19,797 nt of DNA. Origin: an uncultured Bacteroidales bacterium (GTDB lineage Bacteria; Bacteroidota; Bacteroidia; Bacteroidales; WCHB1-69). A program made the position numbers and the translations under genes. This document shows positions 13,455-19,797 of this stretch, piece after piece. The stretch covers positions 1-19,797 of the forward strand of contig CALECM010000054.1 in the NCBI GenBank assembly GCA_937949745.1, given 5' to 3'. The notes under the pieces were generated by a model that saw only the letters and a list, made by a program, of their open reading frames with translations, had not been told where the DNA came from and did not search any database. Numbering within the stretch: position 1 is the stretch's first letter; the number at the start of each line of letters is the position of its first letter.

Positions 13455-14015
13455 TTATTCGTTATTTAATATATTGATGATTGTATGCGGATAAAGAAAA
13501 TCAAAAAGGCAGGTATAAAAACGGCTGTCGGTGAGTGTGAGGCTGTAAACGGCTTCAAACATTTTCAATTGCAGAATATCTTCAGAAGGGTTGACGCCAT
13601 AGTCCAGATAAATCCCCAGGGAGATATATAAGCTTTGTAAGTAAGGGTTTGAAGATAATTTGATGAGGTTGTTTTCAAAATTCCTGGAACGGCAGCATTT
13701 ACATTGTTTGGAAAGGTCATCGTGTATATCCCATAAGAAATATTTGTCCAAACCCAGATAAATGCCATTGAAGTTCTGCGTTCCGGTGCCGTGCTTTTTA
13801 ATATCGGTGAAGATGTCCCGTTTTACAAAGGCGTATTCACCTTTTCCTAAAGTAATATACTCATCCAGGTAGGATATGGTAAGTTTACCTGAATAAACAA
13901 AAAAGAGAAGGGCCTCCTTATCCGACCGGAGGAAACATTCACTCCCATTTTCACACAGGTGACCGTAAATGGGCGAGATGGAGAGGAGTTTATATATAGA
14001 TTTGTTTGCTTCCAT
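13455..14015 (-). CDS. AraC-like sensor domain without DNA-binding domain
   Basis: At 186 residues this is the length of the N-terminal part of the AraC protein next door (14130-14945) and aligns with it: 'YSGKLTISYLDEYITLGKGEYAFVKRD' against 'YSGKLILEEGKEKKETIIHPGECVFIRRD', 'IYLGLDKYFLWDIHDDL' against 'ISLTFRRNFLREFYNSM', and 'LKMFEAVYSLTLTDSRFYTCLFDF' against 'LKEQEAVYALLSIDPGFYPILFDF'. It ends in 'IINILNNE', just where the paralogue enters its helix-turn-helix region. No HTH residues are found downstream in any frame; the RibD-type gene begins immediately. A cysteine-rich 'CKCC' (about 113-116) is unique to this copy and could bind metal or sense redox state. Confidence 0.8.
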   Translation of the reverse strand: MEANKSIYKLLSISPIYGHLCENGSECFLRSDKEALLFFVYSGKLTISYLDEYITLGKGEYAFVKRDIFTDIKKHGTGTQNFNGIYLGLDKYFLWDIHDDLSKQCKCCRSRNFENNLIKLSSNPYLQSLYISLGIYLDYGVNPSEDILQLKMFEAVYSLTLTDSRFYTCLFDFLYPHTIINILNNE

Positions 14016-14058
14016 TCATTATCCATTGCTCAATGGATTGATTGTTATTTTATGAAAG

Positions 14059-14130
14059 CAAAAGTAACAGGAAAACCGCAGAGCGTTTTCGTTCTACGGC
14101 TCAAAGATTTTTGTTATAAAGATCAATGAT
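14059..14130 (-). promoter_or_regulatory. Promoter and AraC-type operator for sensor-reductase pair
   Basis: The -7 box TACTTTTG is the complement of 14059-14066. Operator copies on the plus strand begin at 14079 (CAGAGCGTTTTCGTTC) and 14101 (TCAAAGATTTTTGTTA), with a third TCAATGAT at 14123, all 22 bp apart. The 14101 copy is 34 nt from the -7 box. The third copy runs to the edge of the AraC gene's stop codon. A -33 TTTG is absent. Confidence 0.75.
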
Positions 14131-14945
14131 TATCTTTTAGGCGAGAAACCGTATTGTTTTTTGAATGCGGAATAGAAATGGGAGACATTTTTAAATCCTA
14201 CTTCGACACATACGTCAAAGACTTTGGTATTTTCATCCTGCAATTTATCATAGGCTGCTTCCAGTCTTTTCTTGATGAGCCATTTTTGGGGAGATAAATC
14301 ACTGATTTTGGCAAAATCGCGTTTAAAGGTCGAAAGGCTTCTACCGGTATATGAGGCTATCTCTTCCATCGATAATTCGTACATGTAATTTTCGTTCAGA
14401 AAATCCATAATGTCTATTTTCCAGGGCTCCGTGAAATCAAAGAGTATAGGGTAAAAACCGGGGTCAATGCTAAGCAGCGCATAAACGGCTTCCTGTTCTT
14501 TGAGGTTGATTAACTCTTCGGTGGGTTGTACCGTGGAATCGAAATAGGGCGTTAACGATTGGAACAGGCTGGTTATATCAGGCCTTAATGGCAAACGGAA
14601 TATACTTTCTTCGGGAATTACGGAATCTTTAGGGATAGTATTTTTATCCATGCTGTTATAAAACTCACGTAGGAAATTCCTCCTGAACGTGAGTGATATT
14701 CCTTTATATTGTTCTGTTTCAGAATAGAACTTGGTCATCTTCACCCTGTGGTCACGACGGATAAAAACACATTCTCCCGGATGAATAATGGTTTCTTTTT
14801 TTTCTTTTCCTTCTTCCAGAATAAGTTTTCCTGAATATAGGTAAACCAACGAATGGTCTTTGGTGGCATGTACACAACTGGTTTCATTATCTGTATAACA
14901 GGTAAGGAATACGCCTGAATAGTTTATCGTTTTTGGATTTTCCAT
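14130..14945 (-). CDS. AraC family transcriptional activator
   Basis: From the ATG at 14945 the protein is 271 residues: an N-terminal cupin-like effector domain (about 15-160) and a C-terminal AraC DNA-binding domain with two helix-turn-helices, 'LSMEEIASYTGRSLSTFKRDF' and 'VFDVCVEVGFKNVSHFYSAF', ending with the family signature 'FKKQYGFSPKR'. The upstream TTG at 14969 was rejected because it lies in the -7 box. It is the only complete AraC in the window and is the obvious candidate to bind the 22-bp-phased operators. The inducer is unknown. Target genes (aldo/keto reductase, flavoproteins, hydrolase) suggest a response to reactive carbonyls or quinone-like compounds (inference). Confidence 0.92.
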   Translation of the reverse strand: MENPKTINYSGVFLTCYTDNETSCVHATKDHSLVYLYSGKLILEEGKEKKETIIHPGECVFIRRDHRVKMTKFYSETEQYKGISLTFRRNFLREFYNSMDKNTIPKDSVIPEESIFRLPLRPDITSLFQSLTPYFDSTVQPTEELINLKEQEAVYALLSIDPGFYPILFDFTEPWKIDIMDFLNENYMYELSMEEIASYTGRSLSTFKRDFAKISDLSPQKWLIKKRLEAAYDKLQDENTKVFDVCVEVGFKNVSHFYSAFKKQYGFSPKR

Positions 14946-14966
14946 GTAACTTCGTATTGTTAGGTG

Positions 14967-15009
14967 CAAATATACTAATTTTTGTTGTGAAGCTCACTAA
15001 GAGTTTTGG
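14967..15009 (-). promoter_or_regulatory. AraC promoter with overlapping operator
   Basis: The -7 box TATATTTG is the complement of 14967-14974. An operator-like half-site with TTTTTGTTG at 14979-14987 fits the frame starting at 14972, and a TCA at 14994 follows 22 bp later, but the rest of the second copy is weak. The operator is thus 15 bp closer to the promoter than in the other five cases and touches the -7 box, which fits autorepression rather than activation. Upstream, 15010-15197 shows no gene or clear signal. Confidence 0.5.
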
Positions 15010-15197
15010 AATTAGTATAAAATCTATTAAATAATGAGCGTTATAAGGTATTAGAGTCGGGTCCGGCTAATCACTAATGGGAACAAAGATGTATTTGTAC
15101 AAGCCGGAGTGAACATTTCATAGGAAGAAAACTCTTATAATTATTATATTATTATGATTAGATACTCACCCCGCTTTTGCATATTTAATTTAAACTT

Positions 15198-15770
15198 ATG
15201 ACAGATCTTGAAAAATATATCAAAATCTATTTTAATGGAAACAATGAAGAATTAAATCAAATAGGTTCTTTCTTCAGGTTAGCCAGGCTCCAAAAGGGTG
15301 ATTTCTTTCAAAAAAAAGGTCGGTATACGAATAAGTTAGGGTTTGTAAAATCCGGTATTCTCAGGGAATTTACAAAAATAAATGATAAAGAAATCACCAA
15401 ATGGATAGCCACTAAAAATTCTTTTATTGTTGATATTTCCGGTTTTGTATTTCATCAGCCCGCACAATGGAACCTACAGGCTATTACCGATTGTGAAATT
15501 TACGTTCTTAATAAATCTGACTATCCGAAAATCAAAGCAATCATACCCGACTGGGATGATTTGGAGAAAAAATTTATCGTCAAGTGTTTCAGTGTATTGG
15601 AAGACAGAGTGATGATGCATATCTCCATGAGTGCGGAAGAAAGGTATTCTCACTTTTTCGATTCCAATAAAGAATTATTTAATCTGGTCCCTTTACAATA
15701 TATAGCCTCCATGTTAGGTATGACTCCGGAGACTTTAAGCAGATTAAGGAACAAAGTAATGAATTCTTGA
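15198..15770 (+). CDS. Crp/Fnr family transcriptional regulator
   Basis: The 190-residue protein has an N-terminal cyclic-nucleotide-binding-like beta-roll (about 20-115, 'LQKGDFFQKKGRYTNKLGFVKSGILREF') and a C-terminal winged HTH ('VPLQYIASMLGMTPETLSRLRNKV'). The recognition helix has E178-x-x-S181-R182, the same trio that in E. coli FNR contacts TTGAT half-sites. There is no N-terminal Fe-S cysteine cluster, so it is not an O2 sensor of the FNR type; its ligand is unknown. A perfect TTGAT-N4-ATCAA box overlaps its own stop codon and stands before the SRPBCC gene promoter. An obvious promoter for this gene was not found. Confidence 0.9.
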   Translation: MTDLEKYIKIYFNGNNEELNQIGSFFRLARLQKGDFFQKKGRYTNKLGFVKSGILREFTKINDKEITKWIATKNSFIVDISGFVFHQPAQWNLQAITDCEIYVLNKSDYPKIKAIIPDWDDLEKKFIVKCFSVLEDRVMMHISMSAEERYSHFFDSNKELFNLVPLQYIASMLGMTPETLSRLRNKVMNS

Positions 15771-15780
15771 TTTTTATCAA
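15767..15780 (+). promoter_or_regulatory. FNR-type operator TTGAT-TTTT-ATCAA
   Basis: This 14-bp perfect dyad TTGATTTTTATCAA exactly fits the FNR consensus TTGAT-N4-ATCAA. It includes the TGA stop of the regulator (15768-15770). It is centred about 30 nt before the -7 box at 15804, that is about -42 to -44 relative to the expected transcription start, a typical activating position for Crp/Fnr proteins. Confidence 0.7.
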
Positions 15781-15803
15781 GAGAACTTAGGAGCTTTCGT
15801 AAG

Positions 15804-15811
15804 TAATTTTG
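15804..15811 (+). promoter_or_regulatory. -7 box TAATTTTG of the SRPBCC gene
   Basis: TAATTTTG matches TAnnTTTG. It lies 28 nt upstream of the ATG at 15840. There is no good -33 TTTG; the FNR-type box occupies the upstream region, suggesting activator dependence. Confidence 0.65.
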
Positions 15812-15839
15812 CATTAGGAATTAAAAACACACTTTAAAA

Positions 15840-16283
15840 ATGAAAACGATAAATAATAATGCTCCTGTAAAATATAGCAAAAGAATCACTATCAACGCGC
15901 CTGTTGAAAAGGTTTGGAATATATTGGCTGATATTGATAATTGGAAAGATTGGCAAACATCGGTTACGAACTCAAAAATAAACGGGGAACTTAAACCGGG
16001 AACAACTTTTAACTGGAAATCGAATGGTTTAAAAATTCATTCTACGCTTCATACTGTCGAGCCTTTGGAATATATTGGTTGGACAGGAAAAAGTCTCGGA
16101 TCTTTTGCTGTTCACAATTGGACATTAAAAGATATTCACGGTAAAACTGAAGTTTTAGTAGAGGAAAGTATGGAAGGATTTTTAGTCGGGTTACTCAGGA
16201 AAACCTTTAATAAGGTTTTGAAAAAAGGGGTGATGGTTTCATTGGAACAATTAAAATATATATCTGAAAAAGAAATTGTTTAG
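15840..16283 (+). CDS. SRPBCC family (polyketide cyclase-like) protein
   Basis: The 147-residue cytoplasmic protein opens with 'YSKRITINAPVEKVWNILADIDNWKDWQTSV', the typical start of START/SRPBCC (Bet v 1-like) proteins, which bind hydrophobic ligands in a deep pocket. The later 'VEPLEYIGWTGKSLGSFAVHNWTL' and a long C-terminal helix also fit. No specific reaction can be named. It lies 69 nt after the Crp/Fnr gene and likely depends on that regulator through the box at 15767-15780. The stretch 16284-16422 between this gene and the convergent DUF3667 gene holds no gene. Confidence 0.9.
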   Translation: MKTINNNAPVKYSKRITINAPVEKVWNILADIDNWKDWQTSVTNSKINGELKPGTTFNWKSNGLKIHSTLHTVEPLEYIGWTGKSLGSFAVHNWTLKDIHGKTEVLVEESMEGFLVGLLRKTFNKVLKKGVMVSLEQLKYISEKEIV

Positions 16284-16422
16284 AGATGGGGACAATAATG
16301 GTTCCCGGAATATCGATTACAGAGCATTCTGGAAACGGTTAACATACAGCATCCTCAATATTCCTTGGTAGATCCAAGATAATATTTGTAATCCAGCTTA
16401 ATTCGGCTTGAGTACCATTGAA

Positions 16423-17163
16423 TTAAGTAATTACATAATCAATCAAAAAACTTACCAATGTGATTATAAATGTGAATATAAGGATTCCAAAAAAATAAGA
16501 CAGCAATGCTTTTACATAATTCCCCGCTTTCTTCATGCCGAAGAATTGTCCTGTTGCCCATATCAGATAAGCCAGGGATATAAGACTGGAGATTTTCATC
16601 AAATTCCAATGAGTTATACCTTGAACAATGGTCATGACGGAAAGAAAAAGCGTGGATATTCCACATACAAAACAAAAAAGAACGAATATCTCAGAAAGAT
16701 TGTAATCCGTTTTTCTAAAAAATATTTTTACGCCAAAAGCCATAAATATTCCCGTTATGATACCCGAATAAGCAAAATTTTCAGCCATCCAGTTGAAAAC
16801 AAAACTTGCTGTGGGAAGGCCTTCAACTCCAATATAAAAAAAGGGATTTACATAATAGGCACTATCTTCCGGTTCAATAGGAAAAAAATAATTTACGATT
16901 GCATATATTAGTGAAGTGACTACAAGAAAAGTTATAGGTCTGACATATTGACTGCGATCTTCCTGGATAAAGTGCCGTACTGTTTCCCCGGGTTTTATAA
17001 TCAGTCGCTTTATCGTGTAAAACATTCCGCTGTTTACAAACAATACATCTCCGATTTCGTGAATGATATACCGACCGTTAATTTTTTTCAATTCTGTCGG
17101 ATATCCGCAATTCGAGCAATAATTCTCGTAAACAGGCTCATTACATTTTTTACAGTTATTCAT
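16423..17163 (-). CDS. DUF3667 membrane protein with N-terminal zinc ribbon
   Basis: This 246-residue protein has a short zinc-ribbon at the N-terminus (C4-x2-C7-x8-C16-x2-C19, 'CKKCNEPVYENYCSNCGYP'), then 'IHEIGDVLFVNSGMFYTIKRLIIKPGETVRHFIQEDRSQYVRPITFL', the DUF3667 signature, and about five transmembrane segments. Function is unknown for the family. It stands alone; the next gene upstream (17240-17671) is 76 nt away with no clear -7 box between. Confidence 0.9.
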   Translation of the reverse strand: MNNCKKCNEPVYENYCSNCGYPTELKKINGRYIIHEIGDVLFVNSGMFYTIKRLIIKPGETVRHFIQEDRSQYVRPITFLVVTSLIYAIVNYFFPIEPEDSAYYVNPFFYIGVEGLPTASFVFNWMAENFAYSGIITGIFMAFGVKIFFRKTDYNLSEIFVLFCFVCGISTLFLSVMTIVQGITHWNLMKISSLISLAYLIWATGQFFGMKKAGNYVKALLSYFFGILIFTFIITLVSFLIDYVIT

Positions 17164-17239
17164 TTATCGATCTTTATGCTGTCTTTCAAACTTTTTTATG
17201 CCGATACATCCGTATATTTCATTAATCGTAAGATTTCTC

Positions 17240-17671
17240 TTACTCACTTATAATTTTACCGTCCCAGGTTCCTCCCGCAGGAACGGAACCATGTTGGTGA
17301 ATAAGCTTCCAGACACCGTTTTCCCGTTCAAAACAATTGGTTTGTCTTACCAGGGATGCGCTATGGGTTGTCCCGTCTTCATGGGTACTGTTCCACTTTT
17401 GAACGGTACACACGATTCCAATATCTCCTTTAATCACTATATCGGTTGAAAGGATTTCAACTTTAAAAGATTTTAACTGTCTGAAAGCATTTTCAAAAAC
17501 TTCACAGGATTTTTTCTTTCCCCGTATCGCGACAGGCGGTATATCAAACCAAAGCGCGTCATCCGCCCAATGTCTCGTGCTTTGTTCTCCTGTAAAAGAG
17601 GCGGCCATTTCCCTGATCATCGAAATCAGAATATCTTTATCGTTTTCTAAACTATTGTCGGTTATTCCCAT
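17240..17671 (-). CDS. NTF2-like (SnoaL/DUF4440-type) protein
   Basis: The 143-residue cytoplasmic protein has a single NTF2-like domain: helix 'DILISMIREMAASFTG', 'DDALWFDIPPVAIRGKKKSCEVFENAF', then strands 'GIVCTVQKWNSTHEDGTTHSASLVRQTNCFERENGVWKLIHQHGSVP'. This is typical of the 'nuclear transport factor 2 family' small proteins with a pocket for a small molecule; many have no known substrate. The 161-nt gap to the next upstream gene contains nothing recognised. Confidence 0.85.
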   Translation of the reverse strand: MGITDNSLENDKDILISMIREMAASFTGEQSTRHWADDALWFDIPPVAIRGKKKSCEVFENAFRQLKSFKVEILSTDIVIKGDIGIVCTVQKWNSTHEDGTTHSASLVRQTNCFERENGVWKLIHQHGSVPAGGTWDGKIISE

Positions 17672-17832
17672 ATATTGTAGCTTTACATAATAATCTCATT
17701 TGTATCGTGATTTACTATTTCACAATATCAGAATTTCTTGAAGTCATGTTTTTTAAAATTTTACAGTTGTATGACAGAACCGGTAGGTTCCTTGTCAGTT
17801 AAAATTGATTCCCGGAATTCGATCGTATGATA

Positions 17833-18783
17833 TTAATTCATTTTATATTCTTCCGGCAATTCTATGTTACTTATTTTGCCCCAAACCCAAAGCGGCGGTA
17901 ATCCAATTTCCTCGCGTCTTTTATCCACATGTTTAATATCGTCAATTGGCGCGCATTTAAGTGACCCTGTTTGCGGATTAAATTCGATTTGTTGTCCGTA
18001 ATACGATGCCTGATCATGCCTGTACAGATAATTATCGTAGCATACGGCATATTGTACATTGCTTATATTCCCTTTTAAAACCTGTTCTTTAAGAAGGTTA
18101 AAATAAAGCTCATAATCTTCTTTGGTAGTTGATTGTGAGGTATGGATGATCACCACTTCCATTTCGTTGGAAGTCCAGGTATCGGTGATCGCTCTGCTCA
18201 CGTTTTTTTGAGAAGCCATCAAATTCATAAACATTTCTTTTTCAACGCCAAAACCATAATCTCCTATCATTTGATCTTGCTCTGTTGTCGTACATTTCTT
18301 TCTCATCAAAGAAGTATGGACTTCGAAATGGGTTAAAATTTTAAGGTATTGGTCTGATTCCCAATCTATATTTTTAAGGTATTCGGCTCGTAGTTTTGGA
18401 TATTCCTGCGCCAGTTTTTGCTCCAGAATCGAATCTCCTGATCCCGTATCTGTTCGATAGCCTTCTAAAGCCGTATTTGAATTAACTAATGGGATGGATG
18501 ATTCCAATTTAAAACCACATAAAACCATTCTGCGCATAGTTTCATATGCTTTTTGTTTATTGTCGATAGCTAAATAACATTTTTTCAGCATGTTGACATC
18601 ATCAGGAAACGGATAATAATTAGAAAACGCCATATCAAAAATTTCAATGGCCTTTTGATATTCTTTATTGGCATATTCCGTATATCCTCTATTTATTAAG
18701 TTATAGTATTGAGTATAATCGTTTTGAGCACTTAAATGTATACTCATTCCAAGCATCAGGATTAAAGCAAGTGTGTTCTTCAT
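17833..18783 (-). CDS. Secreted TPR-containing protein of unknown function
   Basis: The 316-residue protein has a signal peptide (cleavage after about residue 19, 'LSA-QN') and an N-terminal region with TPR-like helices ('INRGYTEYANKEYQKAIEIFDMAF', 'LKKCYLAIDNKQKAYETMRRMVL', residues about 30-90). The remaining two thirds, with 'MIGDYGFGVEKEMFMNLMASQKNVSRAITD' and 'IHTSQSTTKEDYELYFNLLKEQVLKGNIS', are not recognised with certainty. It has no lipobox and no T9SS tail, so is probably periplasmic. Its upstream gap is 97 nt and lacks a clear promoter. Confidence 0.7.
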   Translation of the reverse strand: MKNTLALILMLGMSIHLSAQNDYTQYYNLINRGYTEYANKEYQKAIEIFDMAFSNYYPFPDDVNMLKKCYLAIDNKQKAYETMRRMVLCGFKLESSIPLVNSNTALEGYRTDTGSGDSILEQKLAQEYPKLRAEYLKNIDWESDQYLKILTHFEVHTSLMRKKCTTTEQDQMIGDYGFGVEKEMFMNLMASQKNVSRAITDTWTSNEMEVVIIHTSQSTTKEDYELYFNLLKEQVLKGNISNVQYAVCYDNYLYRHDQASYYGQQIEFNPQTGSLKCAPIDDIKHVDKRREEIGLPPLWVWGKISNIELPEEYKMN

Positions 18784-18880
18784 TGTATTGTGTTTTGTAA
18801 TTAGTATTATTGGAATCTGGGTGCGGTATACATTTACAGTCCGGACCGGATTTCATTATTTTTCTTTGTTTTTTACTACA

Positions 18881-19552
18881 TTATATATTCTTTTTAATTT
18901 CACAGAAAACCGTTGAATGATCCACTACAGATATATTTGCTTTGACATTGCATTTTGATGCCAAATCTAAAAAATCATTTTCAGAATAAGTTGTGGCTTT
19001 AAATCCGTCCTTACATATAATAATACCATCTTTTGTATGCGCGTAATCAATCTCTCCTAATAATTGTGCCTCAGCCTGAAGTTGAAACCAATGCAGCCTG
19101 TCTTCCCAAATTTCATCAGCATAACTGGAGAATAAAACCGTTCCTCCTGCTTTTGTCACCCTCAATGCTTCCGTCAATAATAAAAACGGATCTTCCTTGA
19201 AAGAAGAAATACCGTTTTGAACGCAAATGGTTTTATCAAACATATTAGAGGGAAAATCCAATTTTACCGCGTTCATTACATAAAATTGCAATTTATCAAT
19301 ATCATACATGCTTTTTGCTAATTCAATATTGTCCGGTGAAATATCAATTCCGATCACTTCCTTAGCTCTTTCAGCCAATTTAACGGACACCCTTCCATAT
19401 CCGCAACCCAGTTCCAACACTACATCATCAATGGATATTTTTTTTAATATGAAATCAATTTCCTCCTTTAAAAGCCGCCTTATTCTTTCAGGAGCAATCT
19501 CATAACATTTCTGTAATTTACTTGCGTGAAGATTTTCTGAATAATAATTCAT
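18881..19552 (-). CDS. Class I SAM-dependent methyltransferase
   Basis: The 223-residue cytoplasmic protein has SAM-binding motif I at E47-L-G-C-G-Y-G53, motif II acidic D70 in 'VIGIDIS', 'MNAVKLDFPSNMFDKTIC' and the post-motif 'ALRVTKAGGTVLFSSY'. The fold matches methyltransferase domain 11/25 types. The substrate is unknown. Its -7 box is at 19593-19600 (gene direction TATTTTTG), giving a leader of about 35 nt. Confidence 0.92.
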   Translation of the reverse strand: MNYYSENLHASKLQKCYEIAPERIRRLLKEEIDFILKKISIDDVVLELGCGYGRVSVKLAERAKEVIGIDISPDNIELAKSMYDIDKLQFYVMNAVKLDFPSNMFDKTICVQNGISSFKEDPFLLLTEALRVTKAGGTVLFSSYADEIWEDRLHWFQLQAEAQLLGEIDYAHTKDGIIICKDGFKATTYSENDFLDLASKCNVKANISVVDHSTVFCEIKKNI

Positions 19553-19592
19553 ATTATATTTTATCTAATCATATCCGCGTCTTTTCTTAAAG

Positions 19593-19600
19593 CAAAAATA
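19593..19600 (-). promoter_or_regulatory. -7 box of the methyltransferase gene
   Basis: The complement reads TATTTTTG, matching TAnnTTTG, about 40 nt upstream of the ATG at 19552. No operator of the AraC type is seen here. Confidence 0.55.
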
Positions 19601-19683
19601 AAAATTTACCTTTCACGCAAGCAAATCCATAGAGATTTGGTTGATGTGATTTGAAATAGCTGTGTTAATTTAATAGGATAAAG

Positions 19684-19691
19684 TATATTTG
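19684..19691 (+). promoter_or_regulatory. -7 box of the right-edge secreted-protein gene
   Basis: TATATTTG fits TAnnTTTG, about 40 nt before the ATG at 19732. TGTG at 19661-19664, 19 nt upstream, is a near match to the -33 TTTG. Confidence 0.6.
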
Positions 19692-19731
19692 CATTCTGGT
19701 AAATTAATTTCACAATAACTATTTTTAAAAT

Positions 19732-19797
19732 ATGAAAAAAATAAGTCTATTGATAATTTTTATTTGTTGCATTATTACTTCTATATTTTCCCAGAAT
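19732..19797 (+). CDS. Secreted protein, 5' end only
   Basis: The 22 visible codons encode a signal peptide: M-K-K-I-S-L-L-I-I-F then a hydrophobic stretch ending S-I-F-S before Q-N, a common Bacteroidota cleavage context. The mature protein lies outside the window, so no function can be given. A promoter (-7 box 19684-19691) supports the start. Confidence 0.75.
   Translation, partial: MKKISLLIIFICCIITSIFSQN

Noticed and set aside
13440..13470. A frameshift that would restore an HTH domain to the AraC-like gene at 13455-14015.
   Set aside because: No HTH-like residues follow in other frames, and the RibD-type gene begins 1 nt after the stop codon with a good start and full N-terminus.
14946..14969. 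An N-terminal extension of the AraC gene from a TTG at 14969.
   Set aside because: The TTG is within the TATATTTG -7 box (14967-14974). The ATG at 14945 is used instead.
16364..16378. A small hairpin CTTGG/CCAAG between the SRPBCC and DUF3667 genes.
   Set aside because: The stem is only 5 bp without a T-run; likely chance.
16408..16911. A long plus-strand reading frame opposite the DUF3667 gene.
   Set aside because: It is antisense to a clear membrane protein, and its product has no recognisable domain.

Overview
The window looks like a chromosomal segment of a Bacteroidota bacterium, probably order Bacteroidales. The pointers are promoters with the Bacteroidota -7 box TAnnTTTG, a TonB-dependent receptor, many lipoprotein signal peptides, and a protein ending in a type IX secretion (T9SS) type A sorting domain. 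There are no rRNA or tRNA genes, no recognisable IS transposase, no phage genes and no CRISPR array.

Layout. From 1 to about 14.95 kb nearly every gene is on the minus strand. Reading in gene direction (right to left), the order is: an AraC-type activator (14945-14130); a second AraC-like protein that lacks its DNA-binding domain, plus a RibD/DHFR-like reductase (14015-12737); an exported alpha/beta hydrolase (12618-11542); two cyclophilin-like secreted proteins, a sugar O-acetyltransferase and a DUF418 membrane protein (11332-8329); an exported flavodoxin-like oxidoreductase (8091-7453); an aldo/keto reductase and a cupin lipoprotein (6655-5257); an iron-sulfur flavoprotein-like oxidoreductase (4865-4326); a TonB-dependent receptor and a DUF362 lipoprotein (4184-1305); and a DUF3737 protein translationally coupled to a MalY/PatB aminotransferase (930 to the left edge). 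The one plus-strand gene here is a small GIY-YIG nuclease at 6942-7241. To the right are a Crp/Fnr regulator and an SRPBCC protein (plus strand), then a DUF3667 membrane protein, an NTF2-like protein, a TPR protein and a methyltransferase (minus strand), and the start of a secreted protein at the right edge.

Two systems stand out. (1) A regulon is visible in the DNA. Five minus-strand promoters (genes starting at 930, 6655, 8091, 12618 and 14015) carry a 22-bp-phased operator whose distal half-site begins exactly 34 nt from the -7 box, and none has a -33 TTTG. The AraC gene itself has a weaker version of the operator moved 15 bp closer, onto its own promoter. This suggests one AraC protein activates a scattered set of redox and detoxification genes and represses itself. 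(2) A family of palindromes fills the gaps between 1.08 and 11.54 kb. They keep a constant 13-nt loop, TTCGATRAACTCA, while the stems change with compensation between the two arms. The GIY-YIG gene lies between two groups of them, so the 6752-7441 block could be a nuclease-plus-palindrome replicating unit.

A smaller circuit is at 15.2-16.3 kb. The Crp/Fnr regulator has the FNR-type recognition residues E-x-x-S-R, and a perfect FNR-type box (TTGAT-N4-ATCAA) overlaps its stop codon just upstream of the SRPBCC promoter.
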